A DNA stretch of 5,103 nt from Chitinophagaceae bacterium UBA5175 (GTDB lineage: Bacteria > Bacteroidota > Bacteroidia > Chitinophagales > Chitinophagaceae). The stretch covers positions 1 through 5,103 of the forward strand of contig DHWT01000101.1 in assembly GCA_002413325.1 (NCBI GenBank), given 5' to 3'. The notes beneath the pieces are model-generated. The model ran no database searches. It was not told the origin of the DNA and saw only the letters and a list, made by a program, of their open reading frames with translations. Position numbers and translations under genes: made by a program. This document shows, piece after piece, positions 1 to 5,103 of the stretch; the stretch's first letter is position 1, and each line of letters begins with the position of its first letter.

Positions 1-467
1 ATTTTTTTCAGGTCGGCGCCCTGTTTTTTTGCCAGGGCCACATAAAAAGCCAGGAGAATAAAACCCGTGGCATTGATCGTCATCGAAGTGGTAATTTTTT
101 CCAGTGAAATGCCGGCAAATAATTCTTCCATATCCCGGACCGAATTTATTGCAACGCCCACTTTGCCGACTTCGCCTTCCGCCAGGGGATGGTCACTGTC
201 GTACCCGATCTGGGTAGGCAGGTCGAAAGCCACACTCAAACCGGAAACCCCCTGGCCCAGAAGGTAATGATATCTTTTATTGCTTTCAGCAGCGGTGCTG
301 AAACCGGCATATTGCCGCATGGTCCAGCGTTTCGAACGGTACATATCCGGTCTTATGCCCCGCGTATAGGGAAATACGCCGGGATCTTCCCGGTCCCCGC
401 CGGCATCTGCCGGTTTATATAACGGACGTATTTCGATGCCTGAATCGGTATAAATTTTTTTTTCCAT
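1..467 (-). CDS. Methylmalonyl-CoA mutase-type large subunit, N-terminal part (cut by left edge)
   Basis: This is the first 155 codons of a cobalamin-dependent acyl-CoA mutase, which normally interconverts methylmalonyl-CoA and succinyl-CoA in the cytoplasm. Family hallmarks seen are SGIEIRPLY (residues 9-17), FPYTRGIRP (32-40), WTMRQYAGF (48-56), a [19 protein letters not shown] block (76-94), [10 protein letters not shown] (98-107) and TSMTINA (127-133), all from the TIM-barrel substrate domain. Tyr53 lies where methylmalonyl-CoA mutases have Tyr (Tyr89 in the Propionibacterium enzyme), whereas isobutyryl-CoA mutase has Phe and 2-hydroxyisobutyryl-CoA mutase has Ile, so methylmalonyl-CoA is the favoured substrate. 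The ATG at 467 is the only good start: an in-frame TGA lies at 477-479. The lead-in before the YTRG motif is short for the family. The B12-binding domain is not visible and may be on a separate small subunit. The gene is divergent from the membrane protein at 583. Family assignment is very secure; exact substrate is inferred. Confidence 0.93.
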   Translation of the reverse strand, partial: MEKKIYTDSGIEIRPLYKPADAGGDREDPGVFPYTRGIRPDMYRSKRWTMRQYAGFSTAAESNKRYHYLLGQGVSGLSVAFDLPTQIGYDSDHPLAEGEVGKVGVAINSVRDMEELFAGISLEKITTSMTINATGFILLAFYVALAKKQGADLKK

Positions 468-502
468 GGATCTCGTTCAAACTATGGCAAAGTACCCGAA
501 TT

Positions 503-535
503 TTTGTTGCTGCAGCATTCAATTATTTAGGTTTC
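503..535 (+). promoter_or_regulatory. Possible Bacteroidota-type promoter for the membrane protein
   Basis: TTTG (503-506), a 21-bp spacer and TAGGTTTC (528-535) match the Bacteroidota -33/-7 pattern TTTG...TAnnTTTG with one mismatch in the -7 element. This would give a leader of about 40 nt. The -7 element overlaps the TTTCCGGAAA palindrome, which would suit repression. A second 7-of-8 match, TATTTTCG (554-561), lacks a fitting -33 element. For the leftward mutase gene I see only off-consensus TA-N-TTTG strings (488-494 and 478-484 on the minus strand), too weak to call. Confidence 0.35.
508..517. repeat. Perfect 10-bp palindrome TGCTGCAGCA in the divergent intergenic region
   Basis: TGCTGCAGCA equals its own reverse complement. 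Its centre is 24 bp from the centre of the second palindrome at 532-541, and the symmetry does not extend beyond 10 bp. It may be part of a regulatory site between the two divergent genes or simply chance; a PstI-like CTGCAG core is common. Confidence 0.25.
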
Positions 536-553
536 CGGAAATATTGCTTTCCG
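532..553. repeat. Cluster of three TTTCCG half-sites (palindrome plus inverted repeat)
   Basis: TTTCCGGAAA (532-541) is a perfect 10-bp palindrome. Its right half, CGGAAA (536-541), pairs again with TTTCCG (548-553) across a 6-bp spacer. The hexamer TTTCCG therefore occurs three times in 22 bp, twice on the plus strand and once on the minus strand. It lies 30-51 bp before the start of the membrane protein and 65-86 bp before the mutase start. It could be an operator for a dimeric regulator or a short hairpin in the leader of the rightward transcript. No regulator is assigned. Confidence 0.45.
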
Positions 554-582
554 TATTTTCGTTAACAAGTAAAATTTAGCAG

Positions 583-1107
583 ATGCTTAGTACGAATGAA
601 ATGATCATTTCCATTGTTTTTGCAGTCAGTCTGGCCGGTATCCTGGCTTATGTTTTCTGGATTCAGCGCAAACAGGCAAAATCCGGAATGCCCGTCACAA
701 AATCAGAAGGATCCGTTGCGGCGACACCGCTGAAGTTGCAGGCTTATGAGCGGCTGGTCCTGCTGGCAGACCGGATTGCCCTGCCCAACCTCATCAACCG
801 GTGCAACCAGCCGGGACTTAATGTGCGTGAAATGCAGAACCTGCTGGTACAAACCATCCGCCAGGAATTCGATCACAATATTACCCAGCAGATTTATGTA
901 AGCCCCGAAGCCTGGGATGCGATCCGCAACCTGAAGGAGCAAAACCTGCTGATCATCAACCAGGTTGCTTCCTATCTGCCGGATGCAGCCACCGGGCAGG
1001 ATCTCAATAAAAGCCTGCTTGAAATGGTCATGCAGAATCCCAAGGCCTCCCTGCACCATGTGGTTTCCGATGCCCTGAGTTTCGAAGCGAAGAAAGTCCT
1101 TTCTTAG
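583..1107 (+). CDS. Membrane-anchored conserved protein of unknown function (DUF7935-like)
   Basis: A 174-aa protein with a single hydrophobic segment at residues 8-27, followed at once by a basic patch (QRKQAK, 28-33). By the positive-inside rule the C-terminal domain should face the cytoplasm. After a polar linker (34-49) comes a mostly helical soluble domain with a KLQAYERL-type start (51-58) and ADRIALPNLINR (62-73); no catalytic motif is evident. From memory it resembles a Bacteroidota family of hypothetical proteins annotated as DUF7935, but I could not verify this by search. The start is well fixed: an in-frame TAG lies at 577-579, six bases upstream, and the next Met is residue 7. The gene is divergent from the mutase and followed by a 123-bp gap with its own promoter for the next gene, so it appears monocistronic. 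Function is unknown; a membrane-tethered adaptor is only a guess. Confidence 0.85.
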   Translation: MLSTNEMIISIVFAVSLAGILAYVFWIQRKQAKSGMPVTKSEGSVAATPLKLQAYERLVLLADRIALPNLINRCNQPGLNVREMQNLLVQTIRQEFDHNITQQIYVSPEAWDAIRNLKEQNLLIINQVASYLPDAATGQDLNKSLLEMVMQNPKASLHHVVSDALSFEAKKVLS

Positions 1108-1117
1108 GCTGAATGCC

Positions 1118-1138
1118 TGACTCTTGATTCATAACTCA
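1118..1138 (+). repeat. Three degenerate 7-bp tandem repeats after the membrane-protein gene
   Basis: Three consecutive heptamers, TGACTCT, TGATTCA and TAACTCA, fit a consensus TGACTCA with one or two changes each. They begin 10 bp after the stop codon of the upstream gene. The array is short and degenerate, so chance is not excluded, but a second heptamer array sits at the next gene end in this window (1622-1649). The rest of the gap, 1139-1183, holds nothing I recognise. Confidence 0.4.
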
Positions 1139-1183
1139 TAGCGGCCAACATCATCAACAAATTCTTAAACCCACGCATCAGAC

Positions 1184-1214
1184 TTTGACCTTATGGGTGA
1201 AGAACGTAAATTTG
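1184..1214 (+). promoter_or_regulatory. Consensus Bacteroidota promoter for the Fe-S carrier gene
   Basis: TTTG (1184-1187), a 19-bp spacer and TAAATTTG (1207-1214) match exactly the -33 and -7 elements (TTTG, TAnnTTTG) of the primary sigma factor of Bacteroidota. Transcription should start near 1219-1221, leaving a leader of only about 10-12 nt before the ATG at 1231, with no Shine-Dalgarno sequence. This supports independent transcription of the carrier gene. Confidence 0.7.
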
Positions 1215-1230
1215 CCATTCAAGTCTTATT

Positions 1231-1575
1231 ATGGAAACAGTAGTGGAATCACCCCTGCAATTCAGCCCCCAGGCCGTGCAGGAGATCAGGCGGCTGATGG
1301 ATGAACCGGGTTTTGACAAAAATAATTTTCTCCGCATCGGTGTAAAGGGAGGTGGCTGTTCCGGTCTTTCCTATATACTGGGCTTTGATAAAAAACAGGA
1401 ATCGGATCAGATTTTTGAATCCAACGAGCTCACATTTATTATGAACCCGTCGCATGGTATCTATCTCTCCGGAATGGAAGTTCATTGGGAAGACGGTCTC
1501 AATGCCCGGGGTTTCCGTTTCAATAATCCCAATGCTTCCAAGACCTGCGGCTGCGGGACTTCTTTTGCCGTATAG
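1231..1575 (+). CDS. iscA: A-type iron-sulfur cluster carrier (IscA/SufA/ErpA family)
   Basis: A complete 114-aa HesB/IscA-fold protein that in this family receives or holds Fe-S clusters (or iron) in the cytoplasm and passes them to apo-proteins. The diagnostic residues are present: Cys43 in GGGCSGLSY (40-48), and Cys106 and Cys108 in the C-terminal TCGCGTSF motif (105-112). Other family features are the LRIGVKGGGCSG strand (34-45) and FNNPNA before the last cysteines (97-102). The length is normal. The start is clear: an in-frame TAA lies at 1207-1209 with no other Met between. The neighbours are not suf, isc or nif genes, and the gene has its own promoter, so it looks like a solitary carrier gene. 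Which subtype it is cannot be decided from sequence alone; the symbol is at family level. It ends 60 bp from the convergent efflux pump gene. Confidence 0.93.
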   Translation: METVVESPLQFSPQAVQEIRRLMDEPGFDKNNFLRIGVKGGGCSGLSYILGFDKKQESDQIFESNELTFIMNPSHGIYLSGMEVHWEDGLNARGFRFNNPNASKTCGCGTSFAV

Positions 1576-1621
1576 AAAGAACATACTGGCTTAACCCCAA
1601 ACACAGCATTCTCTAAACACC

Positions 1622-1649
1622 ATAGTCGTTCAGCTTTAGGCGTTCGGCG
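1622..1649 (-). repeat. Four degenerate 7-bp tandem repeats overlapping the 3' end of the RND gene
   Basis: Read on the minus strand the units are CGCCGAA, CGCCTAA, AGCTGAA and CGACTAT, one after another without gaps. The first two lie inside the efflux pump gene and encode the end of its C-terminal tail; the second unit supplies the TAA stop (1638-1636). The last two lie in the convergent gap. The remainder of that gap (1576-1621) shows no repeat, promoter or convincing hairpin-plus-T-run terminator for either gene. Confidence 0.5.
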
Positions 1650-4600
1650 TATTAACCCTGACCGTATCATCCCCTTCTCCCTGATGACGGGTATCCACTT
1701 TGCGATAGGAAAGAAAGAATACCACCGGAAAAATCAGTAGTGAAAATATCGTGGCGCAGATCAGTCCGCCGATAACTACCCGGGCCAGGGGCCTGGAACT
1801 TTCAGAACCAATACCGGCCGACAAAGCCGCAGGCATTAAACCGATGGTTGCCATAAGCGCGGTCATCAATACGGGACGGATCAGTGAATTCACACCCCGT
1901 TTTACAGCCGTATACAAGGGATTTTCGCCCCGCAGCTTTTCCAGATTTTGTTTAAAAGCTGTTATCAGCAATACGCCTTCCAGTATACAAATTCCGAATA
2001 ATGCGATAAATCCGATACCGGCAGATATACTGAAGTTAGTTCCCGTTAACAATAAGGCAAAAACGCCACCAACCACGGCGAAGGGCACATTTAAAAATAC
2101 CAGTCCTGCATCTTTCAGGTTTCCGAACATGATGAATAATAAAAGGAATATGAGCAGGAGACTGATGGGTACCACTTCCATCAGTCTTTTCGATGCCCTT
2201 TGCTGATTTTCAAAATCTCCCTGCCATACCATATTGTATCCTTTTTTCAGCTTTACCTGTTCATCCACTTTTTCCTGGGCCTCTTTGATGGCGGAACCCA
2301 TATCCCTGCCGGCAATAGAAAACTTAATGGCAGAATATCTTTCATTATCGTCCCGGAAAATCAGACATGGACCGGTTTTTTGGGTGATCGTCGCAATTTC
2401 TTTTACAGGGACTTTGGATCCTGAAGAAGTAGGCACCTGCAAATTTCCGATGTCTTCATCAGAAGTCCTGAATGCTTCCGGAAACCGGATACGGATATCA
2501 AAGCGGCGGACACCTTCATATAATTCGGTTACTGCTTTCCCCCCGATGGCCATTTCAATCACTGCATTGGCATCAGCGGTGGAAACGCCATACAGGGCCA
2601 TGCGGCTCTGGTCGAGGTCGATATCCAGTTCCGGCTGACCAATATTGCGGATCACGCCCAGGTCTTCTACCCCTTTTACATTTTTGAGAATTTTATATAC
2701 TTCATCAGACTTGTTCTCCATATAGTTGAGGGAATCTCCAAATATTTTAACGCAGATGGATCCCTTGACGCCGGATACGGCCTCTTCCACATTATCCATA
2801 ATAGGCTGGGAGAAGTTCAGCTCTGCGCCGGGAATCGTGGATAAGGATTTACGCATCTGTTCAATCAACTCCTCTTTGGAAATCTTCGGGTTCCAGTCTT
2901 CCTGCGGATACAGTGACACGTCGAATTCGTTATTGTAAAATCCGGTCACATCGGTCCCGTCATCCGGCCGCCCGGTCTGCGATACCACTTTGCGCACTTC
3001 CGGAAACTGCATCATGATCGAACGCATCTGGTTTGCCACCTGGACCGATTTATCCAGTGAAATACTATAGGGCATGGTAGCCCGTATCCAGATGGAACCT
3101 TCATTCAGTTCGGGCAGAAATTCCGTCCCCAGGAATTTAAAAGCATATAAACCCACCACGATCACAACGGCAGCAATACCCAGCGACAGTTTTTTATTGC
3201 GGAACACAAACCGGAACCCATTCAGGATCCACCTGGTCATGACATGGGTAAATGGATTGTGTTTTTCCCTCACGTTTTTATTCAGCAGGGCATTGACAAG
3301 CACCGGCACCAGGGTCAGGGTAAATATCAGCGCACCCAGCAGGGCGAACCCAAGGGTATAAGCAAGGGGGGAGAAAAGTTTTCCTTCCACTTTCTGAAAT
3401 GAGAAGATGGGCAGCAGCGCGGTGATGATGATGACTTTGGAAAAGAAAATGGCTTTTGCGAGTTCCGCACCTTTTTTCTTGATCATACCCATCTTGGCCA
3501 GTTTGTTAAACCGTTCCATGCTATGGGCTTTGGCCTGCTGATCCAGCATCACGAACAATCCTTCCACCATCACGACGGCACCGTCGATGATAATGCCGAA
3601 ATCGATGGCGCCCAGTGAAAGCAGGTTCGCCGACATACCCATGAAATGCAGGCAGATAAAGGCAAACAATAAAGAAAGCGGAATGATCATCGATACGATC
3701 AGCGTCGTTCGCCAGTTGAACATGAACAGCGAAACGATCAGCGTAACGAGCAGGATCCCTTCTATCAGGTTATGCATCACCGTATGGGTGGCATAATGGA
3801 TCAGTTCCTCGCGGTTATAAAAGGGGACGATTTTTACGTCCGGTGGTAACACCCGGTCGTTCAGTTTCTGGATTTTTAATTTCAGGGCCTTAATCACTTT
3901 ATCCGGATTTTCTCCCTTGCGCATGAGTACGATCGCTTCCACGGCATCCTGTTCATCAGTCACCCTGCGCGTTTTATTACTGTCAACTGCATCGGACCTG
4001 CCCACTTCTCCCAGCCGGGGTAACCCGGAAACCTCCACTTCAGCAATATCCTTCACCAATACGGGCAAGCCGTTGATATTGGTTATGAAAATATTTCTGA
4101 TCTCATTGATATCGTTCAGTAATCCAATACCGCGGACGATATAGGCCTGGTTGTTTTTCTTGATCACATCCCCGCCGATATTGATATTGCTTTTGTTTAC
4201 GGCCATGTATACGTCGAGCGGTGTGATACCAAGCCCCGTTAATTTCTGGGGGTTCACCTGAATTTCATACGATTTAACCGTGCCGCCGAAACTCACGATA
4301 TCGGCGATGCCCGGCACAGAGCGTAGTTCCCTGTCTACTGTCCAGTCCTGCAGGGTTTTCAGTTCCCTCGGATCCCGGAAAGAACTGGCCAGTGTATAAC
4401 GGAATATTTCACCGGTCGGGCCAGTGGGAGGCTGCACCTGCGGAACAATATTATCCGGCAGTGTCGCATTCTGGATCATGGTGTTCACCTGCGTGCGCGC
4501 ATAAGCATCCTGCACATCATCTTCAAAAATCAGTTTTACTACAGAGAGTCCAAAAATGCTTGTAGAACGCAGGCTGGTTTTACGGTTCACCGGATTCAGT

Positions 4601-4824
4601 GCGATCTCTATGGGAATGGTTACGAATTTTTCAACTTCTTCGGCACTCCGGCCCGGCCATTGGGTAATTACGGTAATTTCCGTATTGGTTACATCCGGGA
4701 AAGCCTCGATGGGCATATTGATAAAAGTCATCACGCCGTAGATTACCAGGATGATCGTGGCGAAATAAACGAAGTATTTATTTTTAAGGGAAAAAGCCAG
4801 AATACTCTTTAAAGTCTTGTTCAT
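1636..4824 (-). CDS. czcA: Heavy-metal efflux RND pump, CzcA type (divalent cations favoured)
   Basis: A complete 1062-aa inner-membrane proton/metal antiporter of the HME-RND family, the trimeric pump of a tripartite exporter. Twelve membrane segments can be placed near 16-35, 346-368, 372-394, 398-424, 457-477, 486-512, 546-565, 885-901, 905-927, 931-955, 980-1001 and 1012-1038, with large periplasmic loops at about 36-345 and 566-884. Segment 4 carries DFGIIIDGAVVMVE with Asp408, Asp414 and Glu421, matching the CzcA proton-relay residues (Asp402, Asp408, Glu415). By hand alignment the three CusA Cu/Ag-binding methionines (573, 623, 672) are Arg581, Asn631 and Glu681 here, arguing against Cu(I)/Ag(I). 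Length is normal. I chose ATG at 4824; a TTG directly before it is an unlikely start. The gene lies 16 bp after the fusion protein, so they are co-transcribed from a promoter outside the window. Exact metal is inferred; Zn, Co, Cd or Ni are candidates. Confidence 0.95.
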   Translation of the reverse strand: MNKTLKSILAFSLKNKYFVYFATIILVIYGVMTFINMPIEAFPDVTNTEITVITQWPGRSAEEVEKFVTIPIEIALNPVNRKTSLRSTSIFGLSVVKLIFEDDVQDAYARTQVNTMIQNATLPDNIVPQVQPPTGPTGEIFRYTLASSFRDPRELKTLQDWTVDRELRSVPGIADIVSFGGTVKSYEIQVNPQKLTGLGITPLDVYMAVNKSNINIGGDVIKKNNQAYIVRGIGLLNDINEIRNIFITNINGLPVLVKDIAEVEVSGLPRLGEVGRSDAVDSNKTRRVTDEQDAVEAIVLMRKGENPDKVIKALKLKIQKLNDRVLPPDVKIVPFYNREELIHYATHTVMHNLIEGILLVTLIVSLFMFNWRTTLIVSMIIPLSLLFAFICLHFMGMSANLLSLGAIDFGIIIDGAVVMVEGLFVMLDQQAKAHSMERFNKLAKMGMIKKKGAELAKAIFFSKVIIITALLPIFSFQKVEGKLFSPLAYTLGFALLGALIFTLTLVPVLVNALLNKNVREKHNPFTHVMTRWILNGFRFVFRNKKLSLGIAAVVIVVGLYAFKFLGTEFLPELNEGSIWIRATMPYSISLDKSVQVANQMRSIMMQFPEVRKVVSQTGRPDDGTDVTGFYNNEFDVSLYPQEDWNPKISKEELIEQMRKSLSTIPGAELNFSQPIMDNVEEAVSGVKGSICVKIFGDSLNYMENKSDEVYKILKNVKGVEDLGVIRNIGQPELDIDLDQSRMALYGVSTADANAVIEMAIGGKAVTELYEGVRRFDIRIRFPEAFRTSDEDIGNLQVPTSSGSKVPVKEIATITQKTGPCLIFRDDNERYSAIKFSIAGRDMGSAIKEAQEKVDEQVKLKKGYNMVWQGDFENQQRASKRLMEVVPISLLLIFLLLFIMFGNLKDAGLVFLNVPFAVVGGVFALLLTGTNFSISAGIGFIALFGICILEGVLLITAFKQNLEKLRGENPLYTAVKRGVNSLIRPVLMTALMATIGLMPAALSAGIGSESSRPLARVVIGGLICATIFSLLIFPVVFFLSYRKVDTRHQGEGDDTVRVNTPNA

Positions 4825-4840
4825 CAAATGCAGATTTAAA

Positions 4841-5103
4841 CTAGCTGTTCAGTTCCTGGTAAATCAATAAGGCCTGTGTGCCGATCAGGTGTTCGCCTTC
4901 CGTTAGTCCTTCTGAAATATAAGAACGTTCCCCAACCGTATTCAATACCTGCACCGGACGAATTGTGATATCGGAGGGGGATTTATATATCAGCACATAA
5001 TATTGACTGTGATCGAAGATCAGCCCCCGTGAAGGTATGCTGATCATTTTTTTGTTCTCTGTTGTATTCACCACGACACTGGCAAACATTTCGGGTTTTA
5101 GCA
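4841..5103 (-). CDS. RND membrane fusion protein (CzcB/CusB type), C-terminal end (cut by right edge)
   Basis: The last 86 codons of a periplasmic adaptor of the HlyD/RND family, which links the inner-membrane pump to an outer-membrane channel. The visible part begins with LKPEMFASV, equivalent to the LKPGM motif of the beta-barrel domain. It continues with the membrane-proximal domain: an ISIPSRGLI strand matching the usual 'vP..Al' strand, then IRPVQVLNTVGE and ISEGLTEGEHLIGTQALLIYQEL, the typical '..V..GL..GE.VV..g..ll' ending. The reading frame is open to the edge, so the N terminus, signal peptide and hairpin domain lie beyond it. It precedes the pump gene by 16 bp with no terminator, the usual adaptor-then-pump order. 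No CusF-like or other metal-binding tail follows the fold. Family assignment is firm from the ending plus context; metal specificity cannot be read from this part. Confidence 0.88.
   Translation of the reverse strand, partial: LKPEMFASVVVNTTENKKMISIPSRGLIFDHSQYYVLIYKSPSDITIRPVQVLNTVGERSYISEGLTEGEHLIGTQALLIYQELNS

Noticed and set aside
67..422. Two overlapping plus-strand frames at the left end
   Set aside because: Both are antisense to the mutase gene, whose minus-strand product has unmistakable family motifs.
478..494. Minus-strand TACTTTG and TAGTTTG strings as the mutase promoter
   Set aside because: Each is one base short of the TAnnTTTG spacing and no TTG lies at a suitable distance upstream.
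703..1059. 118-codon minus-strand frame
   Set aside because: It is antisense within the membrane-protein gene, whose frame has a fixed start and a coherent helical domain; no family resemblance.
1106..1118. AGGC-TGAAT-GCCT hairpin just after the membrane-protein stop as a terminator
   Set aside because: The stem is only 4 bp and no T-run follows.
1194..1244. Small open frame of 16 codons (MGEERKFAIQVLLWKQ) overlapping the start of the Fe-S carrier gene
   Set aside because: Its start lies upstream of the predicted transcription start (about 1220), it spans the -7 element, and it has no ribosome-binding site.
1751..2206. 151-codon plus-strand frame
   Set aside because: It lies wholly antisense to the well-conserved pump gene; the translated product is low in structure and resembles no family.
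4825..4827. TTG as the start of the RND pump gene, adding one residue
   Set aside because: An ATG follows directly at 4824 and gives the usual MNKTL-like beginning; nothing favours the TTG.
1..5103. Mobile element, CRISPR array, tRNA or defence system
   Set aside because: No transposase, integrase, direct-repeat array with spacers, cloverleaf or defence-type domain was seen; nearly all of the window is explained by five genes.

Overview
The window looks like chromosomal DNA from a member of the Bacteroidota, most likely Chitinophagaceae or a close relative. Three things suggest this. Starts lack clear Shine-Dalgarno sequences. One gene has a textbook Bacteroidota promoter (TTTG, 19 bp, TAAATTTG). 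The proteins are of types common in that group, including a membrane-anchored small protein that resembles a Bacteroidota family of unknown function. The taxonomic call is inference from protein flavour and promoter style.

Layout, left to right. Positions 1-467 (minus strand) hold the N-terminal 155 codons of a methylmalonyl-CoA mutase-type large subunit that runs off the left edge. A 115-bp divergent intergenic region (468-582) carries two perfect 10-bp palindromes and three TTTCCG half-sites. At 583-1107 (+) lies a 174-aa single-pass membrane-anchored protein of unknown function. A 123-bp gap follows with a short degenerate heptamer array and the strong promoter. It leads into 1231-1575 (+), a complete 114-aa A-type Fe-S cluster carrier (IscA/SufA/ErpA family) with all three cysteines. 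A 60-bp convergent gap separates it from a minus-strand efflux operon: the inner-membrane RND pump of the CzcA type (4824-1636, 1062 aa), preceded 16 bp upstream by the C-terminal end of its membrane fusion protein (5103-4841, truncated by the right edge).

How the genes work together. The fusion protein and the RND pump form two parts of a tripartite heavy-metal exporter; the outer-membrane channel is not in the window and would have to lie further upstream or elsewhere. The pump carries the Asp-Asp-Glu proton-relay motif of divalent-cation pumps. It lacks all three methionines that bind Cu(I)/Ag(I) in CusA, so Zn/Co/Cd/Ni-type substrates are favoured. The mutase, the membrane protein and the Fe-S carrier have no evident shared pathway.

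I found no mobile element, CRISPR array, RNA gene or evidently novel multigene system. The points most worth a second look are non-coding: degenerate 7-bp tandem arrays at gene 3' ends, one of which supplies the stop codon of the RND gene, and the operator-like half-site cluster between the divergent genes.
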